A stretch of 64,000 nucleotides of DNA from Microbacterium dauci (GTDB lineage: Bacteria; Actinomycetota; Actinomycetes; Actinomycetales; Microbacteriaceae): positions 1 through 64,000 of the forward strand of contig NZ_JASJND010000002.1 in assembly GCF_030065535.1 (NCBI RefSeq), in the 5' to 3' direction. Below are positions 25,141 through 33,890 of this stretch, one piece after another. A program made the translations under genes and the position numbers. Below the pieces are notes generated by a model. It was not told the DNA's origin. It saw nothing but the letters and a program-made list of their open reading frames with translations, and did no database searches. The stretch's first letter is position 1, and each line of letters starts with the position of its first letter.

Positions 25141-27492
25141 CTACTCCGGCCGCACGTCCTCGGGTCTGACGTCGGTGCGGATGCCGCGCCAGCGGGCGTG
25201 CCGCAGCGTGCCCGACGGTGTCGCCTCGGCGTACTCGACCTCACCGACCACCTCCGGGCGCACCCAGAGCGCGTCGGATGCCTCGACGGCACCGATGCCC
25301 ACGAACGGGTTCTCGTCGCTGCGCAGCGGCTCGAAGAGCGCGCTCAACCGGGAGAGCGTCGCCTCACTGAACCCCGACCCGACGCGCCCCACGTACCGGA
25401 GGCCATCCGGTCCCGGGATACCCATGAGCAGTGAGCCGATCAAACCGTCCCGCCCGCCCTTGCCGGGACGGATGCCGCCGATGACGACGTCCTGCGTCCG
25501 CGTGAGCTTCACCTTGAGCCACTGTTCGCTGCGTGCGCCTCGGCGGTAGGTGGACCGCGGATCTTTCACGACGACGCCCTCGAGTCCGAGCGTCGCGGCC
25601 GTCGCGAGCGCGTCGTTCAGGTCGTCCGCGACCGGTGGCACGACGATGCCCGCGACGGTGTCGGCCGCCAGTCGCTCGAGCGCCTCCCGACGATCGGTCA
25701 GCTGTGTGCGCGAGGCATCGACACCATCGATCTCGAGCACATCGAACAGGAGGTACGAGACGCCGATGCGCGCGGCCTCGCGTTCGATCTCGGCGGGCCT
25801 CGTCAGGTGCATCCGGTGCTGCAGGCGGCTGAAGCTCGGGCGGCCCGCGGCATCCATCGCCACGATCTCGCCGTCAACGATGCACGGGACCGGGCCGAAG
25901 CCCGCGTCCGACGCGGTGAACTCGGGGTACCGGGCGGTGATGTCGGTGCCGCTGCGCGCGCGGAGTCGGAGGCGTTCACCGTCCCAGATTCCGATGGCGC
26001 GGATGCCGTCCCACTTGAACTCGACCCACGACCCCCACCGCTCCGCGGCGAGCCGCGCGAGCGGTGGCGTCGACGCGGTGGCCAGCATCGGCGTCGGCGG
26101 CGCGGCGGCCAGCACCGGCGCGGCGCGGCGCGGCGCGGCGTCCGTCTTCATCCGATGCAGCAACCACTGCGACTTCTCGCCGTCGCCCTCGGTGCGGATC
26201 AATGCCAGCCGCACCGATCCGAGCGGGCCGCCGTCGGCTCCGTTGAGCGTGAAGATGACCTCATCGTCGCGCCACTTCTCGAGGTCGTACGTCCCGGTGT
26301 CCCAGACGGTCATCGTGCCGGCGCCGTACTCGCCCGCAGGGATCTCGCCTGCGAAGTCGAGATAGCTCATCGGGTGCGGTTCGGTCATGACCGCAAGATG
26401 GTTCTTCTCGGTCGTTTCCGGGATGCCGCGTGGCACCGCCCAGCTCACGAGCACGCCGTCGCGCTCGAGGCGCAGGTCGTAGTGCAGCCGGCTCGCATGG
26501 TGCTCCTGCACCACGAAGCGCGCCCCGTCCGGATCGGTCGCCCCGGCGGGGGAGTCGGGGACCGGCTCGGGGGTGCGGGCCGCGTCGCGCTTCGCGATGT
26601 ACGGCGCGAGCGGGCCGACCGTCGACGGTGCGAGTGCTGCGAAGAGGTCGCCGTGCATCTGCACGCGCTCGAGCACCTCGTCGAACAGCAGATGCCGGAG
26701 TGCAGGGTCGTCGAGTTCGTCCCACGTTCGTGGCGCTGCAACCGTCGGCTGCTCGCGACCACGCAATGAGTACGGCGAGATCGTGGTCTTCGAGCCGTTG
26801 TTCTGGCTCCAGTCGAGGAAGACCTTGCCGGGTCGAACGGACTTCGACATCTGACTCACGACCAGGTCGGGGTGGTCGGACTCGAGGAGCCGTGCGAGTT
26901 CCTTCGCGAAGGCGCTGATCTCGTCGCTCGACCGGCTGCCGTCGAGCGGTGCGTACAGGTGGATGCCCTTGCTGCCGCTCGTGACCGGCACCGGGTCCAT
27001 GCCGAGGTCGAGGAGGATGCCGCGCGCCCAACGAGCGACCTCGGCGCACTCGGCGAGTCCGACGCCGGGCCCGGGGTCCAGATCGAGCACGAGCCGATCC
27101 GGAAATTGCCGTGCGCCGGCGGTATCGAAGCGCCACTGCGGCACGTGTAACTCGATGGACGCGACCTGTGCGAGGTACACGAGCGTCGGGAGCCGGTCGA
27201 CCAGCGGGTAGTCCTTCGCACCCGACGAATGCTCGATCGGCTGGCGTGGCACCCACGCCGGTGCACCTGCTTCGAGGTGCTTCGCGAAGAACGAGTCCGC
27301 GCCTGTCCCGTCCGGCCACCGGATGCGGGTGACAGGCCTGCGGTCGAGGTGGGGGAGCAACACCGGCGCGACGCGGGTGAGGTAGTCGATGACCTCGCCC
27401 TTGGTCGTACCCGTCGAGGGGTACATCACCTTGTCGAGGTTCGTCAGCCGCAGGCGACGGCCGTCGACGACGACCTCCTGCGCACCGGGCAT
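25141..27492 (-). CDS. ligD: ATP-dependent DNA ligase D (Pol-PE-Lig)
   Basis: 783-residue NHEJ enzyme with domains in mycobacterial order. Polymerase/primase about 1-295: catalytic Asp137/Asp139 (LDLDPGP) and Asp227 (FLDWSQN). 3'-phosphoesterase about 320-455: HHASRLHYDLRLE with His331 and His337. Ligase about 465-783: adenylation Lys493 in EFKWDGIR. The linker at 450-470 is Ala/Arg-rich. The start ATG at 27492 gives MPGAQEVVVDGRRL; longer upstream frame runs into ku and is rejected. Divergent from ku, its partner in end joining. Confidence 0.95.
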   Translation of the reverse strand: MPGAQEVVVDGRRLRLTNLDKVMYPSTGTTKGEVIDYLTRVAPVLLPHLDRRPVTRIRWPDGTGADSFFAKHLEAGAPAWVPRQPIEHSSGAKDYPLVDRLPTLVYLAQVASIELHVPQWRFDTAGARQFPDRLVLDLDPGPGVGLAECAEVARWARGILLDLGMDPVPVTSGSKGIHLYAPLDGSRSSDEISAFAKELARLLESDHPDLVVSQMSKSVRPGKVFLDWSQNNGSKTTISPYSLRGREQPTVAAPRTWDELDDPALRHLLFDEVLERVQMHGDLFAALAPSTVGPLAPYIAKRDAARTPEPVPDSPAGATDPDGARFVVQEHHASRLHYDLRLERDGVLVSWAVPRGIPETTEKNHLAVMTEPHPMSYLDFAGEIPAGEYGAGTMTVWDTGTYDLEKWRDDEVIFTLNGADGGPLGSVRLALIRTEGDGEKSQWLLHRMKTDAAPRRAAPVLAAAPPTPMLATASTPPLARLAAERWGSWVEFKWDGIRAIGIWDGERLRLRARSGTDITARYPEFTASDAGFGPVPCIVDGEIVAMDAAGRPSFSRLQHRMHLTRPAEIEREAARIGVSYLLFDVLEIDGVDASRTQLTDRREALERLAADTVAGIVVPPVADDLNDALATAATLGLEGVVVKDPRSTYRRGARSEQWLKVKLTRTQDVVIGGIRPGKGGRDGLIGSLLMGIPGPDGLRYVGRVGSGFSEATLSRLSALFEPLRSDENPFVGIGAVEASDALWVRPEVVGEVEYAEATPSGTLRHARWRGIRTDVRPEDVRPE

Positions 27493-27546
27493 GGCCCCCA
27501 CGATAGTGCTGGTGTCGCTGGGTAGTGCTGGGGTGTGTGACGGGTG

Positions 27547-27552
27547 TGTACT
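27547..27552 (+). promoter_or_regulatory. Probable -10 box of ku, leaderless start
   Basis: TGTACT, six bases before ATG 27559, within a 66-bp divergent gap that also holds two TAGTGCTGG direct repeats. Confidence 0.4.
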
Positions 27553-27558
27553 GGTGTG

Positions 27559-28428
27559 ATGAGAGCGATCTGGAAAGGCGCGCTGACCTTCGGGCTCGTG
27601 AACGTCCCCGTGAAGGTCTACTCCGCGACGGAGGACCACGACGTGTCGTTGCACCAGGTGCACGCCGCCGACGGCGGTCGCATCCGGTACCAGCGCATCT
27701 GTGAGATCGACGGCGAGGTCGTGCCGTACGCCGACATCGACAAGGCGTACGACGACGGGGAGCGCACCGTCGTGCTCACCTCCGACGACTTCGCGGCGTT
27801 GCCGTCGGAGCGCAGCCGCGAGATCGAGGTCGTCGAGTTCGTCCCGACCGAGCAGATCGACCTGTTGACCCTCGACAAGGCGTACTACCTCGAACCCGAC
27901 TCGAAGTCGCCCAAGGCCTACGTGCTGCTCCGTCGTACGCTCGAGCAGACCGACCGCACCGCGATCGTGCGGTTCGCGCTGCGTCAGAAGACCCGGCTCG
28001 CGGCCCTCCGGGTGCGCGGCGACGTCCTCGTGCTGCAGACGCTCCTCTGGGCAGACGAGGTGCGCGAGGTCGCGTTCCCGTCTCTCGACGAACCCGTGAA
28101 GATTTCGAGCAAGGAACTCGAGCTCTCGGCATCCCTCGTCGACAGCTTCTCGAGCGACTTCGATCCGACCGCGTTCACCGACGACTACCAGCAGGAGCTG
28201 CGAACCCTCATCGAGGCGAAGCTCGAGCAGGGCGACGCGTTTGACACCGCCGAGACCTTCGGCGCGAAGGCCGACGCCGACGGCGGCGAGGTCATCGACC
28301 TGATGGAGGCGCTCCGGGCCAGCGTCGAGAAGAGCCGCGCCGCGCGCGGTGCGTCGTCGAACGATGCCGCATCCGGAGCGAAGAGCGCCGAGAAGAAGCC
28401 GGCGAAGAAGGCCTCGAAAGCGTCCTGA
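27559..28428 (+). CDS. ku: Non-homologous end joining protein Ku
   Basis: 289-residue bacterial Ku, a homodimeric ring that loads on DNA ends and recruits LigD. Starts MRAIWKGALTFGLVNVPVK, the canonical Ku N-terminus; the core beta-barrel runs to about 250. The C-terminal ~40 residues are Lys/Ala/Ser-rich (EKKPAKKASKAS), the usual DNA-binding, LigD-tuning tail. The longer frame start MCTGV lies upstream of the -10 and is not used. Confidence 0.95.
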   Translation: MRAIWKGALTFGLVNVPVKVYSATEDHDVSLHQVHAADGGRIRYQRICEIDGEVVPYADIDKAYDDGERTVVLTSDDFAALPSERSREIEVVEFVPTEQIDLLTLDKAYYLEPDSKSPKAYVLLRRTLEQTDRTAIVRFALRQKTRLAALRVRGDVLVLQTLLWADEVREVAFPSLDEPVKISSKELELSASLVDSFSSDFDPTAFTDDYQQELRTLIEAKLEQGDAFDTAETFGAKADADGGEVIDLMEALRASVEKSRAARGASSNDAASGAKSAEKKPAKKASKAS

Positions 28429-29199
28429 TCAGCGCGCGGTGTCGGCGTCGCCCCTGCGGTCGTCGAAGGCGCGCTCGTCGAGGACGAGTTCCTGCGCCTC
28501 GGCGGCATCCGTCACACCATCCGGGCCTGCGGCCATCTCGCGCTTCACCTTGCGCTTCTCGGCGAAGTAGTGCCACACGATGAAGATGATCGTCCCGACG
28601 ACCGCGATGAGCAGGATGACGTCGATGTACTCGGCGACGAACGGGCCGACGCCCGGGATGAGGCTCACCAGGTAGCCGACGACCGTGAGGCCGAAGCCCC
28701 AGATCACGGCGCCGATGAGGTTGTACAGCGTGTAGCGGTGCCACGCCATCTTGCCCACGCCGGCCGCGACCGGCGCGAACGTGCGGACGATCGGCACGAA
28801 GCGGGCGAGGATGACGGTGACGCCGCCGTACCGCTCGAAGAAGGCGTTCGTGCGCTCGACGTTGCGCCGGCTGAACAGGCCGGATTCCTTGCGCTCGAAG
28901 ACCGCCGGGCCGCCCTTGCGACCGATGAGGTACCCGACTTCGCCGCCGACGAACGCCGACAGTCCGATGAGGAGACCGACGATCCAGACGTTCACACCGA
29001 ACACGCCGTTCGGTGCGTGGGTCTCCGGGTTCGACAGCAGGCCCGCCATGATCAGCAGGGTGTCGCCCGGCAGGAGGAAGCCGACGAGCAGACCCGTCTC
29101 GGCGAAGACGATGAAGCAGACGACGAGCAACGCCCAGGGGCCGGCGGCGTCGATGATCGTCGCGGGGTCGAGCCAGGGGATCAGAGCGAAGGAGTGCAA
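28429..29199 (-). CDS. DedA family membrane protein
   Basis: 256-residue (TTG start) polytopic inner-membrane protein of the DedA/VTT superfamily; some members flip undecaprenyl phosphate or phosphatidylethanolamine. Key features: FAETGLLVGFLLPGDTLL in the first re-entrant segment, YLIGRKGG, and the ARFVPIVRTFAPVAAG motif near residue 145. Cytosolic Lys/Arg-rich and acidic tail. The TTG at 29199 has CGAGGAC upstream; a GTG at 29220 would add seven residues. Convergent with ku. Confidence 0.85.
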   Translation of the reverse strand: MHSFALIPWLDPATIIDAAGPWALLVVCFIVFAETGLLVGFLLPGDTLLIMAGLLSNPETHAPNGVFGVNVWIVGLLIGLSAFVGGEVGYLIGRKGGPAVFERKESGLFSRRNVERTNAFFERYGGVTVILARFVPIVRTFAPVAAGVGKMAWHRYTLYNLIGAVIWGFGLTVVGYLVSLIPGVGPFVAEYIDVILLIAVVGTIIFIVWHYFAEKRKVKREMAAGPDGVTDAAEAQELVLDERAFDDRRGDADTAR

Positions 29200-29275
29200 G
29201 GGAGTCCTCGGTGACGGCACGTGTCGCCGGTTGCGACGGTGTGGGATGCAAGGGGTGACGCAGCGGGCTGCCTCG

Positions 29276-29357
29276 TGCGGAAGGGGGGACTTGAACCCCC
29301 ACGCCCGAAGGCACAGGAACCTAAATCCTGCGTGTCTGCCGATTTCACCACTCCCGC
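29276..29357 (-). tRNA. tRNA-Leu (TAG)
   Basis: 82-base class II tRNA with a long variable arm (TGTGCCTTCGGGCG). The acceptor stem GCGGGAG pairs with CTTCCGC, and the anticodon loop TTTAGGT gives TAG, reading CUN leucine codons. CCA is not encoded. Probable -10 TAGACT at 29368-29373 on the minus strand. Confidence 0.94.
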
Positions 29358-29367
29358 GAGTGAAATC

Positions 29368-29373
29368 AGTCTA
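29368..29373 (-). promoter_or_regulatory. -10 box of tRNA-Leu
   Basis: TAGACT on the minus strand ten bases before the mature 5' end. Confidence 0.5.
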
Positions 29374-29468
29374 GGCGGCGCCACGGACGGGGACTGGATG
29401 CCGATGCTGTGACACCCCTGTGGACAATTTCGATCGCGTCGCGGCGGGCGTTGCGAAGATCGCTGACC

Positions 29469-30626
29469 ATGAGCCTCGCATCCACCCTGACGACGCCCGG
29501 CGGCCTCGCCGTCGTCGCCGAGCGCGTGCGTACGAGGCTTCGCGACGAACACGTGGATCCGGCGAACGATCCCGAGCGTGCCGCGTTCATCGCACGCGCC
29601 GAGATCCGGCGCCACAACGACTTCGCCCTGGCCCGAGGCATCGACGTCATCGACGACGAAGCGGGATCGGCGCGAGTGATCCTGTCGTCGGTCGCGGGCT
29701 TCGGTCCGGTCCAGGCGCTGCTGGACGACCCGGAGGTCGAGGAGATCTGGATCAACGCGCCCGACCGGGTGTACGTCGCGCGCGATGGTCGCAGCGAGCG
29801 TGCCCCGATCGTCCTCAGCGAGACCGCGGTACGGGATCTGGTCGAGCGGATGCTGCAGGCCACGGGTCGCCGCGTCGACCTCAGCCAACCGTTCGTCGAC
29901 GCGTCGCTGCCGGACGGGTCCCGGCTGCATGTCGCGATCCCGGACGTCACCCGCCGCCATTGGGTCGTCAATATCCGGAAGTTCCTGACGCGCTATCGGG
30001 AACTCGGCGACCTGGTGCAGGCTGGCTCGCTGCCTCCCACACTCGCGGACACGCTCGCGGCGGCAATGCGTGACGGGCGGAGCGTCATCGTGTCCGGTGC
30101 GACCCACGCAGGGAAGACGACGCTCCTCGGCGCACTGATCTCGGCGGGACCGGCTGAGCACCGCGTCGTGACCGTGGAGGAGACCTTCGAACTCGTGATC
30201 GGTGCTCCCGATGTCGTCGCGATGCAGGGCCGCCAGCCGAGCCTCGAAGGCACGGGTGAGGTGACCCTCCGCCGGCTTGTCAAAGAGGCGCTCCGGATGC
30301 GTCCCGATCGCCTGGTGGTCGGCGAGGTTCGAGACGCGGAGGCGCTCGACCTGATCCTCGCCTTGAACACGGGTGTGCCGGGCGCGGCGACCGTCCACGC
30401 GAACTCCGCGACCGATGCCCTCCGCAAGCTCAGCTCCCTCCCGCTGCTCGCGGGACGAAACATCGATCGCGACTTCCTGCTCCCCGCCATCGCATCGTCG
30501 GTCGACCTCGTCGTCCATTGCGAGCGCGTCCCGGACGGCCGACGCCGCGTGACTGAGGTGGTCGCCCCGACGAGCGTGGTCGCCGGGGAGATCGAGATCC
30601 GCACGCTGTACCGGGCGGCGTCATGA
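29469..30626 (+). CDS. tadA: TadA/CpaF secretion ATPase
   Basis: 385-residue hexameric ATPase energising the TAD (Flp) pilus. N-terminal domain to about 160, then Walker A GATHAGKT (210-217, Lys216), VVTVEETFEL (Asp-box equivalent) and the Walker B region MRPDRLVVGEVRD. His-Ala instead of Gly-Ser inside the P-loop is mildly unusual. Start chosen at MSLAST, 20 residues inside the open frame, since no coding-like sequence precedes it. First gene of tadA-tadB-tadC-pilin-tadE-like genes; its stop overlaps tadB. Confidence 0.9.
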   Translation: MSLASTLTTPGGLAVVAERVRTRLRDEHVDPANDPERAAFIARAEIRRHNDFALARGIDVIDDEAGSARVILSSVAGFGPVQALLDDPEVEEIWINAPDRVYVARDGRSERAPIVLSETAVRDLVERMLQATGRRVDLSQPFVDASLPDGSRLHVAIPDVTRRHWVVNIRKFLTRYRELGDLVQAGSLPPTLADTLAAAMRDGRSVIVSGATHAGKTTLLGALISAGPAEHRVVTVEETFELVIGAPDVVAMQGRQPSLEGTGEVTLRRLVKEALRMRPDRLVVGEVRDAEALDLILALNTGVPGAATVHANSATDALRKLSSLPLLAGRNIDRDFLLPAIASSVDLVVHCERVPDGRRRVTEVVAPTSVVAGEIEIRTLYRAAS

Positions 30627-31480
30627 CCACCATGCTCGGACTCACGCTCGCAGCCGGACTGCTGCTGCTCCTCTCGCCGTGGTTGTGGGTTCGCGGGGCC
30701 GGGGCGACCCGCGTAGCAGCGCCCGGTCACATCGCGCGTGTGCTCGCGGCCGCCGGCTACAGCCACGCGACGCCGAGCCACGTCGTCGTCGTGAGCATGA
30801 TCGTCGCGGCGGTCGCCGGCGCGGTGGTGTGGCTGCTCACGGCGCTGCCGGCGTTCGCTGCGGTCTCCGCGGTGGCCGGCGCCGTCGCGCCCATCACATG
30901 GTTGCGCGGGCGGGCGCGCCGCCTGCAGAAGTCGCGGCGGGCGCTGTGGCCGGACGTGTGCGACTTGCTCGTGGCATCCGTCCGCGCCGGTATGTCGTTG
31001 CCGGACGCTGTCGGTGCGCTCGGCGAGGTCGGTCCCGCCGCGCTTCGGCCGGCGTTCACCGCCTTCGCGACCGATGTCTCGGCGTCGGGCCACTTCGATT
31101 CCGGTGCACTGCGACTCAAGGCTCGACTCTCCGATCCTGTCGCCGATCGCATCATCGAAGCCCTCCGCATGGCTCGGCAGGTCGGTGGCACCGAGCTCAC
31201 ATCCGTGCTCCGCGCGCTGTCGTCATCGGTGCGGGCCGAAGCGGCGCTGCGTGCGGAGATCGAGGCGCGTCAATCGTGGATCCGCGGCGCGGCCGTCCTG
31301 GGTGTCGTCGCGCCGTGGGTGATCCTCGCGATGCTGGCACTGCGCCCCGAGGGCGCCGCTGCGTACGCGACGCCCGAGGGCGGCGCCGTCATCCTCATCG
31401 GCGCGGGCATTTCGGCCGTCGCCTTCCGGCTGATGGTCGGGCTCGGGCGACTGCCCGAGCCGCGGCGGTGGTTCGCATGA
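30623..31480 (+). CDS. tadB: TadB-like inner-membrane pilus platform protein
   Basis: 285 residues; type II secretion F domain with helices at about 4-20, 55-90, 230-250 and 255-275, and a cytosolic helical domain between about 110 and 225 (PDVCDLLVASVRAGMSLPDA; GGTELTSVLRALS). Forms the membrane platform with TadC on which TadA acts. ATGA overlap with tadA and with tadC. Confidence 0.87.
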   Translation: MTTMLGLTLAAGLLLLLSPWLWVRGAGATRVAAPGHIARVLAAAGYSHATPSHVVVVSMIVAAVAGAVVWLLTALPAFAAVSAVAGAVAPITWLRGRARRLQKSRRALWPDVCDLLVASVRAGMSLPDAVGALGEVGPAALRPAFTAFATDVSASGHFDSGALRLKARLSDPVADRIIEALRMARQVGGTELTSVLRALSSSVRAEAALRAEIEARQSWIRGAAVLGVVAPWVILAMLALRPEGAAAYATPEGGAVILIGAGISAVAFRLMVGLGRLPEPRRWFA

Positions 31481-32388
31481 CCGCGATCACCGACGTCGCG
31501 ACCGCTGTCGTGCTGGGCGGCATCCTGGCGGCAGGATTCGTGCTGGTCGCGACCCGTGTCCCACGCCTTGCCGCACCGTCGTTGTCGAGGCGCATCGCAC
31601 CCTACGTGCGCGACATCGCCGACCCCCGCGGTCTCACGCCGCTCGATCGCGCGACCGGGAGCCTGCGCGGACGCCTCGACGGACTCGTCGCCGCGCTCGG
31701 CGGCGCCGCCGGCGTGGAGCGCCGACTTCGGCAGGCGGGGATCGGTCAGGATGCCGCCTGGTTCCGGGCGCGGCAGCTCGGTTGGTTGTTGGCCGGTGCG
31801 GCGCTCGGCGGCGTGGTCGTCGTCGTCCTCGCGTTGACCGGCCGCTTCACGGCACCGGTCGCGTTGCTCCCCATCGTGGGCGGGGCGATCGGTGCGGCCC
31901 TTTCGGATCTGCGGCTCACCGTGATGGCGAAGCGGCGTCGAGCACGGGTCGAGGAGGAACTTCCGACGCTGCTCGAGTTCGTCGCGCTGTGTCTCGCTGC
32001 CGGCGAGGGCCTCCGCGACGCCTTGCGACGCGTGGGAGACATCGGCTCGGGGGAGCTGACCAGCGAGATCCGGCGTGCGGTGCTCGACAGCGGTACCGGC
32101 GCGAGCCTGTCCGATGCGTTGACCGATCTCGGCCAGCGACTGGACACGCCGTCGCTCTCCCGTTCGGTCGATCACCTCGTGGCGGCGATCGACCGGGGTG
32201 CACCGCTCGCGGCCGTGCTGCAAGCGCAGGCGGTGGACGCGCGAGAGGACGCGAAGCGGTCGCTCATCGAGCAAGCGGGACGGAAGGAGATCGCGATGCT
32301 CTTCCCGATCGTGTTCCTTCTGCTGCCGATGAGCGTGCTGTTCGCCGTGTTCCCCGGGATCGTGATGCTCCGCCTCGGTGTCGGGTGA
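31477..32388 (+). CDS. tadC: TadC-like inner-membrane pilus platform protein
   Basis: 303 residues with the T2SSF-type layout: N-terminal helix, central helix pair about 105-145, the cytosolic domain ELPTLLEFVALCLAAGEGL and a C-terminal helix pair LFPIVFLLLPMSVLFAVF. Partner of TadB. Starts at the ATG overlapping the tadB stop. Confidence 0.87.
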   Translation: MTAITDVATAVVLGGILAAGFVLVATRVPRLAAPSLSRRIAPYVRDIADPRGLTPLDRATGSLRGRLDGLVAALGGAAGVERRLRQAGIGQDAAWFRARQLGWLLAGAALGGVVVVVLALTGRFTAPVALLPIVGGAIGAALSDLRLTVMAKRRRARVEEELPTLLEFVALCLAAGEGLRDALRRVGDIGSGELTSEIRRAVLDSGTGASLSDALTDLGQRLDTPSLSRSVDHLVAAIDRGAPLAAVLQAQAVDAREDAKRSLIEQAGRKEIAMLFPIVFLLLPMSVLFAVFPGIVMLRLGVG

Positions 32389-32426
32389 CGGCGGAGACGA
32401 CGGAGATGAAGAGAAGGGATGCCGAC

Positions 32427-32630
32427 ATGAACGCAAAGACCATCCAGCGGCTGCGCACAGCGTGGGGTGCAGTCCTCGGACGCCCGCTCCGGGAGGAGCG
32501 CGGCGATGTCCCAGGGTGGGTGCTCATCACGCTGATGACCGCCGGGCTCGTCGTCGTGATTTGGGCGCTCGCGGGACCTGCCCTCGCGCAGCTGTTCGAG
32601 CAGGCGATCGACCAGGTCTCCAGCTTCTGA
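32427..32630 (+). CDS. Small pilin-like membrane peptide of TAD locus
   Basis: 67 residues: basic N-terminus to about residue 25 (RPLREERGDVPGW), one hydrophobic helix about 29-50, short tail. It sits at the usual position of the Flp prepilin between tadC and tadE. A GD-x4-type junction before the helix is present, but the Glu expected five residues after a prepilin cleavage Gly is absent (GDVPGWV), so processing is uncertain. ATG at 32427 is preceded by AGAAGGG; an alternative GTG at 32385 overlaps tadC. Confidence 0.7.
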   Translation: MNAKTIQRLRTAWGAVLGRPLREERGDVPGWVLITLMTAGLVVVIWALAGPALAQLFEQAIDQVSSF

Positions 32631-32637
32631 CTTCGCC

Positions 32638-33027
32638 GTGCGAGGCCTGCTGAACGACGAGCGCGGCTCGACGCCTGTCGAATTCGTGCTCGTCGGAGTG
32701 CTGCTGACCACGTTGACGGTCGCCGTGCTGCAGCTGGGTCTCGCCGTCTATGTCCGGAACGTCGTGCACGACGCGGCCGTCGAGGGCGCCTATTACGGCG
32801 CACTGGCCGACGTCGACACGCGGGCCGGCGCCGCCCGAGCCCTGGACGTCGTGGCTGGTGCCGTCGGCGAGGGCTTCGTGGACGAGGTGTCCGCACGGGA
32901 GTCCGTCGAGCTCGGCCATGAAACTGTTGCGGTCACGGTGACGACGCGACTGCCCCTCATCGGGCTCATCGGCATTCCCCGCGGGTGGGAGGTGACCGTC
33001 CATGCACCTGCGGAAACGCTGGACTGA
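32638..33027 (+). CDS. TadE-like minor pilin
   Basis: 129 residues. N-terminal DERGSTPVEFVLVGVLLTTL is the TadE pseudopilin signature (Gly then Glu at +5) followed by one transmembrane helix; the rest is extracytoplasmic beta-rich. GTG start seven bases after the previous stop. Overlaps the next gene by 26 bases. Confidence 0.82.
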   Translation: MRGLLNDERGSTPVEFVLVGVLLTTLTVAVLQLGLAVYVRNVVHDAAVEGAYYGALADVDTRAGAARALDVVAGAVGEGFVDEVSARESVELGHETVAVTVTTRLPLIGLIGIPRGWEVTVHAPAETLD

Positions 33028-33466
33028 GCTCTGGCAGGACGAGCGGGGTTCGGGCGCCCTTGAGTTCATCGTCGGCGGCGTGATCCTGCTCGTGCCGATC
33101 GTCTACCTGATCGTCACGCTCGGCCAGATCCAGGCGCAGGCGCTCGGCGTCGAGCAGGCGGCTCGACATGTCGCCCGCGGTGTGGGGACGGCCGCGGGCG
33201 CGGATGCCGCGGAGAGCCGGGCCGACCGAGTGCTCGACGGGATCGTTGCGGAGTACGACATCGACCCGGGCGCCGTTTCGGTCGAGCTCGCCTGCGTCGG
33301 TGCCCACACCACCTGTCCCGAACCCGGTGCGACGATCCGCGTGACCGTGTCGTCGGAGGTCGCGCTGCCCCTCGTGCCGCCGGTGCTCGGGCTCGACGAG
33401 CTCGCCCGCGTGGGCGTCGAGGCATCCGCGGTCCAGAAGGTGTCGCGGTACTGGAGCGAGCCCTGA
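33002..33466 (+). CDS. TadE/TadF-like minor pilin
   Basis: 154 residues. WQDERGSGALEFIVGGVILL again shows the pseudopilin junction (Gly-Ser-Gly-Ala-Leu-Glu) plus one helix. Two cysteines (CVGAHTTC) in the exported part could form a disulfide. Second minor pilin of the operon; its stop shares one base with the next ATG. Confidence 0.82.
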   Translation: MHLRKRWTELWQDERGSGALEFIVGGVILLVPIVYLIVTLGQIQAQALGVEQAARHVARGVGTAAGADAAESRADRVLDGIVAEYDIDPGAVSVELACVGAHTTCPEPGATIRVTVSSEVALPLVPPVLGLDELARVGVEASAVQKVSRYWSEP

Positions 33467-33882
33467 TGCGCAGGTTGGCGGTCGACGACGATGACGGCAG
33501 CATCCTGCTGCTGACGCTCGGCTACGCGCTCCTCGCACTCGCGCTGGTGTTCGTCTGCGTGGATGCCACGAGCCTGTACCTCGCGCAAAAGCGCATCCAG
33601 TCCACCGCCGACGCGGCGGCACTCGCGGGCGCGGACGGTTTCACACTGCAGGTGGAGGGCGGCGAGCCGGTGGCCGAGCTGACCGATGCCGGTGTGTCGG
33701 AGCAGGCGACGGCCATCGTTGCGGCATCCGGTGGCGCGGTCGTCGTGGACGCGGAGACGCCCGACGGGGTGTCGGCGCGAGTGACGGTCGCGACGACGTG
33801 GCATCCGGTGATCGGGACGATCTTCGTGCCGGACGGTGTGCGGATCGAGGCGACTGCGACCAGCCGCACCGCGCTGCGGTGA
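33466..33882 (+). CDS. TadG/Rv3654-like pilus-associated protein
   Basis: 138 residues. DDDDGSILLLTLGYALLALALVF forms an N-terminal membrane segment, followed by QSTADAAALAGADGF, the hallmark of TadG-like pilus-assembly proteins. Last gene of the TAD operon, ending eight bases from the convergent acyltransferase gene. No tadZ or prepilin peptidase gene is adjacent. Confidence 0.78.
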   Translation: MRRLAVDDDDGSILLLTLGYALLALALVFVCVDATSLYLAQKRIQSTADAAALAGADGFTLQVEGGEPVAELTDAGVSEQATAIVAASGGAVVVDAETPDGVSARVTVATTWHPVIGTIFVPDGVRIEATATSRTALR

Positions 33883-33890
33883 CCCGCGCG

